Source: Schleiferia thermophila (GTDB lineage Bacteria; Bacteroidota; Bacteroidia; Flavobacteriales; Schleiferiaceae). From it: a stretch of 64,000 nucleotides of DNA. The stretch is taken from the NCBI RefSeq assembly GCF_003337435.1, contig NZ_QPJS01000002.1, positions 62,001-126,000 of the forward strand. The letters run 5' to 3'. Below the pieces are notes generated by a model. That model was not told the DNA's origin and made no database searches. It worked only from the letters and a program-made list of their open reading frames with translations. Positions within the stretch are counted from its first letter, which is position 1. Every line of letters starts with the position of its first letter. This document shows positions 44,260 through 52,194 of this stretch, one piece after another. The translations under genes and the position numbers were made by a program.

Positions 44260-44267
44260 TACATTTG
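44260..44267 (+). promoter_or_regulatory. Promoter -7 element (TACATTTG) for gltX
   Basis: An exact TAnnTTTG match 13 bases before the gltX ATG, with only a TTTT about 21 bases upstream in place of the -33 TTTG. It implies a leader of under 10 bases. Confidence 0.5.
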
Positions 44268-44280
44268 TGCAAAATTACGA

Positions 44281-45780
44281 ATGATACGAGTAAGATTCGC
44301 ACCAAGCCCGACGGGACCTCTTCATATGGGTGGTCTTCGTACCGCACTCTACAATTATCTGTTAGCAAAGCAATGCGGAGGTAAATTTATTCTTAGGATA
44401 GAAGATACTGACCAAAGTAGAACAGTAGAATATGCAGAAAATTATATTATTGAAAGTCTTAAATGGTTAAAAATTATACCCGATGAAGGCTTTGAAGCAT
44501 CGGAACGGGACCAGTACAAACAATCGAAAAGAAGAGAAATCTATAAAGAATATGCATATCAATTAATTGAGAAGGGATTTGCTTATTATGCATTTGACAC
44601 TCCAGAAGAATTAAACGAAATCCGGCAAAGGGTACAGCAACCGGGTAAAAATTGGCAATATGACTCTATATCCAGACAATATATGAAAAATAGTCTCACT
44701 TTACCAGAAGATGAGACTAAACGATTAATTGAGCAAGGCACACCATATGTAATTCGTATAAAGACTGAAAGAAATCAGGAAGTTAAAATTAACGATTTAA
44801 TCAGAGGACCGGTAATCTTCAATACAAATGTTCTCGACGACAAAATTTTGCTAAAAAGCGATGGTATGCCTACCTATCATCTTGCCAATGTGGTCGATGA
44901 TCACCTAATGAACATTAGTCATGTGATTCGTGGTGAAGAATGGCTTCCATCTACTCCTATTCATGTACTTTTATACGAATACCTAGGAATTAAACACAAA
45001 ATGCCTGAATTTGCCCATCTCCCACTATTACTTAGACCTGATGGCAATGGAAAATTAAGTAAGCGAGACGGTGAAAAATATGGATTTCCAGTTTTTCCGC
45101 TTTCAATCCCCTCAGATAATGGAACTATCGTACCGGGTTATAGGGAACTAGGATTTTTACCAGAAGCCTTTATAAATGTTCTAGCCTTATTAGGTTGGAA
45201 TCCGGGTACGGAAAAGGAAATCTACACAATGGAGGAACTTATAAATGATTTTTCAATTGAAAAAGTTTCTAAATCAGGTGCTAAATTTAATTATCAAAAA
45301 TGTTTATGGATCAATCATGAACACCTCAAAAAATCAGAAACAAATTATATTAAAGAATATATAATTTCAACATACAAGGATATATCTTTCGACGATATTA
45401 TCTTAACAAAAGTAATTGAAACAGATAAAAAAAGAGTGAATTTATTGACTGAAATTTTGGATGACTACCGACGAGCTATAGATTTTAATTATGTAAAAAA
45501 TAATATATCAAAAAATAGTTCAGAAATTAACGTTAAAATTCTTTCGAATTTTTATGAATTTATCCATACAAAAATTAACGATATAAATGGAGAATTAGAT
45601 ATAGAAAAAGTAATCAAACTATACATAAAAGATAACAAAATTAAATTTCAGGAAATTGGAATTCCCTTAAGAATTGCAACTTTTGGAATTAAAACAGGGC
45701 CTTCAATTTCAGAAATATATTATATCTTAGGAAAAACAGAATTTTTTAACAGAGTTAAAACAATTACAGATGACTTTTGA
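44281..45780 (+). CDS. gltX: Glutamyl-tRNA synthetase
   Basis: A 499-residue class I synthetase. The HIGH-type motif is APSPTGPLHMGG (H15), LRIEDTDQSR follows, and the KMSKS-type loop is K258-LSKR, with the usual RGEEWLPSTPIHVLLY between. It charges tRNA-Glu, and possibly tRNA-Gln if the organism uses the indirect amidation route. It has its own -7 promoter element and overlaps folB by 11 bases. The C-terminal third is unusually AT-rich and Lys/Ile/Asn-rich, in keeping with the local base composition. Confidence 0.96.
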   Translation: MIRVRFAPSPTGPLHMGGLRTALYNYLLAKQCGGKFILRIEDTDQSRTVEYAENYIIESLKWLKIIPDEGFEASERDQYKQSKRREIYKEYAYQLIEKGFAYYAFDTPEELNEIRQRVQQPGKNWQYDSISRQYMKNSLTLPEDETKRLIEQGTPYVIRIKTERNQEVKINDLIRGPVIFNTNVLDDKILLKSDGMPTYHLANVVDDHLMNISHVIRGEEWLPSTPIHVLLYEYLGIKHKMPEFAHLPLLLRPDGNGKLSKRDGEKYGFPVFPLSIPSDNGTIVPGYRELGFLPEAFINVLALLGWNPGTEKEIYTMEELINDFSIEKVSKSGAKFNYQKCLWINHEHLKKSETNYIKEYIISTYKDISFDDIILTKVIETDKKRVNLLTEILDDYRRAIDFNYVKNNISKNSSEINVKILSNFYEFIHTKINDINGELDIEKVIKLYIKDNKIKFQEIGIPLRIATFGIKTGPSISEIYYILGKTEFFNRVKTITDDF

Positions 45781-46117
45781 AATCAGGATTAGCAAAATAA
45801 AATTTTACTCGTATAACGGATGTTTAAAAGAAGAATCGCTTATCGGTGGGGAATATATTTTTAACATAAATATTCAAGCTAAAAATACATCATATATTAC
45901 AGATGAATTACATAAAACTGTAAACTATTCAGAAGTGTATAAAATAACTGAAGAAGAATTTCAAAAGAGTTATAAATTAATAGAAACTCTTGCCTACAAG
46001 GTGTTCAAGCGTATTAAAAAGCTCCCAGGAGTTATCAATTGTAAGATTGAGTTAAAAAAAATAAATCCACCTATTAATGGAAATGTTGAAGAAGTTTCTG
46101 TTATATTTGCAAGCTGA
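45770..46117 (+). CDS. folB: Dihydroneopterin aldolase
   Basis: A 115-residue folate-pathway enzyme that converts 7,8-dihydroneopterin to 6-hydroxymethyl-dihydropterin and glycolaldehyde. It shows the FolB pattern: an opening ISKIKFYSYNGCLKEE (with the conserved Tyr and Glu), ELHKTVNYSEVYKI, the LIETLAYKV helix and the IELKKINPPINGNVEEVSVIF end, where the catalytic Lys region K-x-x-P lies. Length is normal. It overlaps gltX by 11 bases, and tRNA-Cys begins 3 bases after its stop. Confidence 0.92.
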   Translation: MTFEIRISKIKFYSYNGCLKEESLIGGEYIFNINIQAKNTSYITDELHKTVNYSEVYKITEEEFQKSYKLIETLAYKVFKRIKKLPGVINCKIELKKINPPINGNVEEVSVIFAS

Positions 46118-46120
46118 AAT

Positions 46121-46191
46121 GGTTCTGTGGCCGAGTGGCTAGGCAGAGGTCTGCAAAACCTCGTACACCGGTTCGAATCCGGTCGGAACCT
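46121..46191 (+). tRNA. tRNA-Cys (anticodon GCA)
   Basis: A 71-base cloverleaf. The acceptor stem is GGTTCTG/CGGAACC with one T-G pair. The anticodon stem GAGGT/ACCTC encloses loop CTGCAAA (anticodon GCA). The T-arm is CCGGTTCGAATCCGG and the discriminator is T (U), as usual for tRNA-Cys. No CCA is encoded. It lies between folB (3 bases) and an ALDH gene (14 bases), so it may be cut out of a longer message. Confidence 0.97.
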
Positions 46192-46205
46192 CTAAGCACA
46201 TTATT

Positions 46206-47717
46206 ATGTTCTTCCAATTTAATGAAAATGAAACCCTTCCAGGAGCATTAAGCTGTTATCATAAATATACAAGTAACGACCTCCTATATTCTACATCACC
46301 TATAGATAATACCTTATTAGCAAGAGTTTCTTGTATTAACGCTGAACAGTACGAAAAATTTGTACAAATAGCACAAGAAAATTTTCTAAAATGGAGAAAC
46401 ATACCGGCTCCTCAAAGAGGCATTTTTGTTAAACGATTTGGCCAGGAAGTCCAAAATAAAAAAGGAGAATTAGCGCAATTAATAACTCTTGAAATGGGAA
46501 AACCCATCAGAGAAAGTCTTGGAGAAGTTCAGGAAATAATTGATATATGTGATTTTGCTGTAGGTCTATCAAGACAATTATACGGTTTAACAATACAGTC
46601 CGAAAGACCGGAACATAAAATGATTGAAAACTGGCATCCATTGGGATTGGTTGGCATTATTACAGCTTTTAACTTTCCAATGGCTGTGTGGGCTTGGAAT
46701 AGCACTATATCCTGGGTCTGTGGAAATGTAAATATTTGGAAACCCAGTGAAAAAACACCCCTTTGTGCATTGGCATTGCATAAAATAGTTTCTAATCTGG
46801 TAAGAGAAATGAATTTACCCGATATTTCATTTGTCTTCACCGGAGATTATAAAATTGGAGAGCAATTATCCTTGGATAAAAGGATTCAATTAATTTCAGC
46901 TACTGGTTCTACACGAATGGGCAGACAAGTAGCAAGAAATGTAGCTTCACGACTAGGAAAATACTTGCTGGAATTGGGAGGAAACAATGCTATTATTATT
47001 ACAGAATCTGCTGACTTCAATTTAGTGATACCATCTGTTGTTTTTGGAGCAATTGGTACGGCAGGCCAGCGTTGTACATCAACAAGGAGATTAATAATCC
47101 AGGAATCAATCTATGAGAGAGTTAAAGAAGCCCTAGTACACGCATATAAACAGGTCAAAATAGGTGATCCCAATGATGAGCAATATCACTACGGCCCATT
47201 GATTGATGAGAATGCCGTCATTTTATATGAAAAGTCCATCCAATCCGCAGTATTTCATGGTGGAAAACTGCTTTATGGAGGTAAAAGAATTGAATCCTCT
47301 GAACTTAAGTCTAAAAACTACGTATTACCCACATTGATTGAAGTAGAAAAAGACAATCCAATCGTCCAGGAAGAAACGTTTGCTCCAATATTATATCTTT
47401 TAAAATACAAAACAATACAAGAAGCCATAGAAATAAATAACCAGGTTGCACAAGGATTATCATCTGCCATTATGACTTTGAATCTCAGAGAATCTGAGCT
47501 ATTTACATCCCAAAACGGTAGCGATTGCGGCATAGCCAATATTAACATAGGAACATCCGGAGCAGAAATTGGTGGCGCATTTGGTGGAGAAAAAGATACC
47601 GGAGGAGGACGCGAAAGTGGTAGTGATTCCTGGAAAAATTACATGCGAAGACAAACAACAACAATCAATTATGGGATAAATCTACCATTAGCACAAGGAA
47701 TTAAGTTTGAAATTTAA
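46206..47717 (+). CDS. ALDH7-type aldehyde dehydrogenase
   Basis: A 503-residue NAD-dependent dehydrogenase. Motifs are PLGLVGIITAFNFPMAVWAWN, WKPSEKTPLCALA, ELGGNNAIIITESAD (catalytic Glu region) and TAGQRCTSTRRL with the nucleophilic Cys. The G-N-N-A and Q-R-C-T-S-T-R-R forms are typical of the ALDH7/antiquitin group, which oxidises alpha-aminoadipic semialdehyde (piperideine-6-carboxylate) in lysine breakdown. It is probably the lysine-pathway enzyme, although no other lysine-degradation gene is nearby. It follows tRNA-Cys by 14 bases. Confidence 0.9.
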   Translation: MFFQFNENETLPGALSCYHKYTSNDLLYSTSPIDNTLLARVSCINAEQYEKFVQIAQENFLKWRNIPAPQRGIFVKRFGQEVQNKKGELAQLITLEMGKPIRESLGEVQEIIDICDFAVGLSRQLYGLTIQSERPEHKMIENWHPLGLVGIITAFNFPMAVWAWNSTISWVCGNVNIWKPSEKTPLCALALHKIVSNLVREMNLPDISFVFTGDYKIGEQLSLDKRIQLISATGSTRMGRQVARNVASRLGKYLLELGGNNAIIITESADFNLVIPSVVFGAIGTAGQRCTSTRRLIIQESIYERVKEALVHAYKQVKIGDPNDEQYHYGPLIDENAVILYEKSIQSAVFHGGKLLYGGKRIESSELKSKNYVLPTLIEVEKDNPIVQEETFAPILYLLKYKTIQEAIEINNQVAQGLSSAIMTLNLRESELFTSQNGSDCGIANINIGTSGAEIGGAFGGEKDTGGGRESGSDSWKNYMRRQTTTINYGINLPLAQGIKFEI

Positions 47718-47911
47718 AAAAATAATATATACAATATTTTCGAAATTGTACAAATTTATTAATGTCCTGGTTATAAGACTATTTAATAAAAAATAGCCTA
47801 ATTATTGATAAAATCCATACACCACAATTTACATCTTTTACATTATCAGTTATGTTACATTTTTCTATGATAGAAAATAAATGTAAAATAGTATTCTTAT
47901 AACTTTAATTA

Positions 47912-49375
47912 TTACAATTTTTTTCCGTTTATCTTTACAGTAATGTCATCTTTATATTCTACTGTCAGATATTTGTTGCCATTTAAATCAAAATAGTTCC
48001 ATACTCCATTGCGTTTGCCACTCTTATAAATGCCTCTGATTGATACTTTTCCATTTAGATGAAAATATGTAGCAGGTCCATTGGCCAAGTCTTCTATGTA
48101 AAAAACCTCAGAAACGAGGATACCCTCAGAGGTATATGATTTCCATTTATTAACCTTCCTATCATCTTTATAAGCACCTTCTTCAATAAAATTATTAACC
48201 TTTCGGATATATCTTCCGTTTTTTAAGCCGTAATCATATTCTAAAATTAAAATTGTATCGCCATTGCAATCATATTCAACAGAAATTCCATCTAATTTAC
48301 CATCTACAAAGTTTGAGATTTTTCTAATTTGTTGATTTATACAATAGTATTTCCATACGCCTTCAATTAATCCTTTTCGGTAAACGCCTTCTTCAGCTAA
48401 GCTACCATCTTCAAAATAATACCTCCAATGACCATCGGGCAAATCGTCATTATAATGTCCAATACTTTTTATTTTCCCATTTTCATAATATTCAATCCAT
48501 TTTCCATATCTTTTTCCATTTGAATCAAACAGTCCTTCAGCCATTATCCTTCCATTATAATCATAAATTTCACTTTTAAGTAAATCCCCGTTTGTATCAA
48601 AGAAATCATGCCTTCCTACAGGTATGGAATCAAACACATAAAAACCTGATTTCTTTTTATTGAAAGTACCTGTAAAATATTCAACTTTATTAGTAAGAAG
48701 ATTAGAACTTTTTACATTATCCATTAAATTATCATTTTCCCATATTTCATATCTTATCAATTCGCCACTTTTGGCATAATACTTAAACATTCCATTTTTT
48801 TTTCCATTTTTGTAAAAACCTTCAACTTTAATGGTATTATTATCATGTAATTGAACAAAAATACCATTTAGAAGTCCATCAGAATTTTTTTGATTTACCT
48901 TTAGTTCTTTAAATAAAATACCTTTTTTATAATATAGTAATTTAGACAATTCACCTTTTTCATCGAATTCAAAACCTAATCCATCTTCCAGTCCATCTTT
49001 ATATTCAATAATTTTTCGAATAAAATTATCCTCATAATAAAATTTTTTTCCATAGATTAAATCGTCACTATAAAAACAAGAATCGATAAGTACTCCATCT
49101 ATAAAATTTAAGCTACTTCCATTCTTAAATCCATTTTTATACTCCGTTATATTGGATATATTACCTAATGAGTCATAAAAGATCCATTTTCCATCCAGAA
49201 GATAATTCACTCTGTTTCCTTCACTTGCTTTTACACCGTTGGGATGAAATGAAATCCAGTATCCATCGGGTTTATTGTTTCTCATAAAACCTATACTAGC
49301 CACTTTTCCGTCAGGATAGAAGTACTTAACTTCAGTCAAAACATCGCTGCTTTGACTATTAACAAATTTCACCAC
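47912..49375 (-). CDS. MORN/YwqK-type repeat protein, probably exported
   Basis: At least 487 residues made of about 18 short repeats of the form G-x-W/F-x-x-Y-x-x-x-G-x-x (for example DGKWIFYDSLG, NGMFKYYAKSG, DGHWRYYFEDG, NGVWNYFDLNG), the MORN-variant seen in YwqK-type proteins. The first standard start is GTG at 49,375. Reading the frame upstream to a stop at 49,448-49,450 gives a clear signal-peptide-like stretch (IPIKNILFIIFYLSVVKFVNSQ), but no ATG, GTG or TTG precedes it, only ATA, ATT and CTA codons. Either a rare start codon is used or the true start was lost. Function is unknown. Confidence 0.8.
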   Translation of the reverse strand: MVKFVNSQSSDVLTEVKYFYPDGKVASIGFMRNNKPDGYWISFHPNGVKASEGNRVNYLLDGKWIFYDSLGNISNITEYKNGFKNGSSLNFIDGVLIDSCFYSDDLIYGKKFYYEDNFIRKIIEYKDGLEDGLGFEFDEKGELSKLLYYKKGILFKELKVNQKNSDGLLNGIFVQLHDNNTIKVEGFYKNGKKNGMFKYYAKSGELIRYEIWENDNLMDNVKSSNLLTNKVEYFTGTFNKKKSGFYVFDSIPVGRHDFFDTNGDLLKSEIYDYNGRIMAEGLFDSNGKRYGKWIEYYENGKIKSIGHYNDDLPDGHWRYYFEDGSLAEEGVYRKGLIEGVWKYYCINQQIRKISNFVDGKLDGISVEYDCNGDTILILEYDYGLKNGRYIRKVNNFIEEGAYKDDRKVNKWKSYTSEGILVSEVFYIEDLANGPATYFHLNGKVSIRGIYKSGKRNGVWNYFDLNGNKYLTVEYKDDITVKINGKKL

Positions 49376-49771
49376 AGATAAATAAAAAATAATGAAAAGT
49401 ATGTTTTTGATAGGTATTATTATTAGGGTGTTAATTGTGTTAAAAAATTATTATCTAAAAACTTGATTTTCTCTGTATTCAAAATTAATCCACAACTTTT
49501 AACACACAAAATTTAATTAATGTATTGAAATTCAAAATATTATTATTTAAATTGTTAGCTGTGAGTAATTACAATCAACATGTTTTGTTAGTAAAATTAC
49601 AGTTGTTTGACTGTTTGTTAATTAGACTTAAACTAAGGCTACCGGTTTTAAAAAATTTTATAACTGAGATTTTGTATCTTTAAGCGATGTTGATATAGAG
49701 AACATAGCTCATATAATAAAAAAAATTAATCTCTAATTTTTCAACAGTTTTCAACACCTACATTTGTATAA
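49376..49771. other. AT-rich divergent gap, candidate replication origin
   Basis: This is 396 bases, strongly AT-rich, between a minus-strand and a plus-strand gene. It contains TAATCCACA at 49,486 (one mismatch to the DnaA box TTATCCACA), a 10-base inverted repeat TGTGTTAAAA (49,436) / TTTTAACACA (49,497), and two direct TTTTCAACA copies exactly 10 bases apart (49,738 and 49,748). The plus-strand C excess on the left turns to G excess about here, and parS lies 8 kb away. The upstream 40-75 bases also encode the apparent signal peptide of the neighbour. The origin call is inferred, not shown. Confidence 0.4.
49759..49766 (+). promoter_or_regulatory. Promoter -7 element (TACATTTG) for rpiB
   Basis: An exact TAnnTTTG match only 5 bases before the first possible ATG of rpiB. 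With initiation about 6-7 bases downstream the message would be leaderless or start from a later ATG (49,781 or 49,784). Confidence 0.45.
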
Positions 49772-50212
49772 ATGTCCATAATGATGAAAATAGCCATAGC
49801 CAACGACCATGCAGGTTATTCATTGAAAGTGAAAATATTAAACACTTTAAACGAGTATCAATTCATTGACCTTGGTGCAGATACCGACCAAAGCGTAGAT
49901 TATCCGGATTTTGGACACGCACTGGCAAATGAGGTGGAGAGAGGAAATGTAAACTTTGGAATAGCCATTTGTGGAAGTGGTAACGGTATAAATATGACAG
50001 TAAATAAACATAAAAACATAAGAGGTGCTTTATGTTGGAATGTAGAAATAGCCAGATTAGCCAGATTACACAATGATGCAAATATTGTTTCGTTACCTGC
50101 AAGATTTTTGTCTGATAATGATGCAATTGAGATTGTCCGTGTATTTTTAAATACCGATTTTGAGGGGGGTAGACATATAAACCGCGTAAGAAAAATACCT
50201 TGTCAAGTTTGA
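49772..50212 (+). CDS. rpiB: Ribose-5-phosphate isomerase B
   Basis: A 146-residue (or 142-143) sugar isomerase that interconverts ribose-5-phosphate and ribulose-5-phosphate. It has the RpiB markers KIAIANDHAGYSLK, DLGADTDQSVDYPDFGHALA and the anion hole/catalytic FGIAICGSGNGINM, with the active Cys in ICGSGNG. Three ATGs lie close together (49,772, 49,781 and 49,784); the promoter position favours one of the later two. Its end overlaps the convergent DUF3298 gene by 10 bases. Confidence 0.93.
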   Translation: MSIMMKIAIANDHAGYSLKVKILNTLNEYQFIDLGADTDQSVDYPDFGHALANEVERGNVNFGIAICGSGNGINMTVNKHKNIRGALCWNVEIARLARLHNDANIVSLPARFLSDNDAIEIVRVFLNTDFEGGRHINRVRKIPCQV

Positions 50213-51033
50213 TGTTTTCTTACAAAAGCCTGTAACACTTCGGATTTTATGTATGGAAATACGTCAGAAAGTGGGACTTGTATTTCTATAATACCTTCAC
50301 TATATGGAGCGATTTCATACCTGTTGTAAATAAAATGTAGTAAATTATCTCTTATATAATAATTATCTGGAATATAAAATTTGTCGGCATTGAAATAAAA
50401 GCCAGATTCACTTAAAGATGACTTTGCATCCAATTTGTATTTTTTTCTAAAAATTTGCTCACATAGAGATAAAAATTCTTTCGACATATCGAATGCAGAA
50501 TCGACACGTACTTTTGCACCATCAAATAAGTTGTAATTGACATATTTTATATATTCATTACCATGTGCTCCACCTCGGTAGCTATAGTAATTTATTTCTA
50601 CTGTTAAAAGTCCTAAATTATTGTTTACTACATTTATTGTATAATTTACTTCCCAAGGTAAAAAGTAATCCTTTATTGTACTGATTAAATTTTTATATTC
50701 ATCCAGCAATACATCAATTAAATCGTCAATATTCTTAGCTGTAGCTGCTTCATTACCTTCTATCATTAAGATTTCATTTATGATATCCAGTTCAATATTT
50801 ACGGCCTTTTGGTCTGTAATGCCGGACTTAATGTCTAAAGATTGGATTTGAATTTTTGCACACTGCATATTTTCATTACTGCAGGTACCAACTTCTTTAC
50901 TTCTGGTTACAATAGTGTATTGTACTGAGTCAATCAAATTGTTATCAGATTTTTCAATAGTTTCTTCTGACTGACAAGCATTAACTATAATAAATAAAAA
51001 TAAGGTAAATGGATACAGTTTTAACTGCTTCAT
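50203..51033 (-). CDS. DUF3298/DUF4163-domain lipoprotein
   Basis: A 276-residue lipoprotein. The signal MKQLKLYPFTLFLFIIVNAC ends in a lipobox-like VNAC. A DUF4163-like half follows, and then a DUF3298 half with YYSYRGGAHGNEYIKYVNYNL and SAFDMSKEFLSLCEQIFRKKY. Such PdaC/RsiV-type domains bind cell-wall sugars or lysozyme in some bacteria; no transmembrane anti-sigma part is present here. It lies 42 bases downstream of the metal-efflux adaptor on the same strand, perhaps within that operon. Confidence 0.8.
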   Translation of the reverse strand: MKQLKLYPFTLFLFIIVNACQSEETIEKSDNNLIDSVQYTIVTRSKEVGTCSNENMQCAKIQIQSLDIKSGITDQKAVNIELDIINEILMIEGNEAATAKNIDDLIDVLLDEYKNLISTIKDYFLPWEVNYTINVVNNNLGLLTVEINYYSYRGGAHGNEYIKYVNYNLFDGAKVRVDSAFDMSKEFLSLCEQIFRKKYKLDAKSSLSESGFYFNADKFYIPDNYYIRDNLLHFIYNRYEIAPYSEGIIEIQVPLSDVFPYIKSEVLQAFVRKHQT

Positions 51034-51075
51034 AAAACGATTTAATTTAAATCAAAAGTAATAACTTTTCATAAG

Positions 51076-52194
51076 TCAGCTCTCTTCAAAAAGTTTGGCT
51101 CTTAGAATTTCTACTCCTTCTACAACAGCATTATTAATAGTTTGCTCATCATCTATAGTGTTGAAAATAATGTCTTTATATGTTCTTTTGATTAGATTTA
51201 TTTCTTTTAGGACAAACGTTTTATCATCTTTTTTAATAAATATATAATTTTTATTGTCAATGAATATCAAGGTTTCCTTAGGAAGTATAAATGCTTTTAG
51301 AAAACCTCCTTTTATCAAAACCTGTACTTGCTGGCCTACAATAAATGCGTAATTGGTATCGGTTAAATGGCAATGGACATGGACCAATTTTGATGTTTCA
51401 TCAATAAACGGACTGATATTAATCACTTTAGCGTATGTTACTAAATTGCCGTTGGCGTCCTTTACTATTAGAGTATCGTTGAGGTCTATTTTTTTTGAGA
51501 TATCAAGATTTACAAACAATTCAACGTGAACATGATGTATATCCAGTATACTGAACATAAGTGTATTTGGTTGTACAAGACCTCCTGAATTTACAAAGAT
51601 ACTTTTAATATAACCATCTACCGGTGATTTAATTGCTACCTGACTATAGGTTTTACCATCTTTTACATTTTTTGGAATTAAGTTTATGTCTATCAATAGT
51701 TTTTCTATTGATTTAAGTTGTGCTCTTGTACTGTAAAAGGTGCTTTTAGCTACTTCCAATGTACGTGCAGAAGTTGCAGAATCATTAAATAATTTTAATT
51801 GTCTTACATATTCCAAAGAATCCGTTTGATATTGTGTATAGACACGTAAAAAATCCTGTTGAATGGTCATAATATCAGGATGTGAAAGATAACATATCAC
51901 GTCGCCCTTTTTAACAAATGAACCTTGGTAAACAGATAATTCTTTTACAAATCCGGGTATAAGGGAATAGACAGAATGAATACTTTGGGGGGGTGCAGAT
52001 ATCAGACCAATAAATTCTAGTGTATCAAAATAGTTCTGTTTTTCTAAACTTGTAACAGTAATTTTGGATAGAAACAACGAATCTGTTTCTTCAATTTTTA
52101 TGACATTGTCATCTCCATCAAGTCTTTCTTTTTGCAATTGATTATTACACGATAGAAATGTAATGAAAAGCAATAAAAAATAACTAATTTTCAT
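51076..52194 (-). CDS. RND efflux periplasmic adaptor (CusB/CzcB-like)
   Basis: A 372-residue membrane-fusion protein. The lipoprotein signal MKISYFLLLFITFLSC anchors it in the inner membrane. It then has a barrel-sandwich/lipoyl half (VHSVYSLIPGFVKELSVYQGSFVKKGDVICYLSH), a helical hairpin (residues about 110-160), the second lipoyl half (VAIKSPVDGYIKSIFVNSGGLVQPNTLMFSILD) and beta-barrel domains. It bridges the pump below and the outer membrane channel. It overlaps the pump gene by 11 bases. The pump type points to divalent or monovalent heavy metals. Confidence 0.9.
   Translation of the reverse strand: MKISYFLLLFITFLSCNNQLQKERLDGDDNVIKIEETDSLFLSKITVTSLEKQNYFDTLEFIGLISAPPQSIHSVYSLIPGFVKELSVYQGSFVKKGDVICYLSHPDIMTIQQDFLRVYTQYQTDSLEYVRQLKLFNDSATSARTLEVAKSTFYSTRAQLKSIEKLLIDINLIPKNVKDGKTYSQVAIKSPVDGYIKSIFVNSGGLVQPNTLMFSILDIHHVHVELFVNLDISKKIDLNDTLIVKDANGNLVTYAKVINISPFIDETSKLVHVHCHLTDTNYAFIVGQQVQVLIKGGFLKAFILPKETLIFIDNKNYIFIKKDDKTFVLKEINLIKRTYKDIIFNTIDDEQTINNAVVEGVEILRAKLFEES

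Noticed and set aside
44228-44368. Longer start of the DUF4175-like protein
   Set aside because: The extra 47 residues lie antisense to the conserved start of gltX and precede the first membrane helix.
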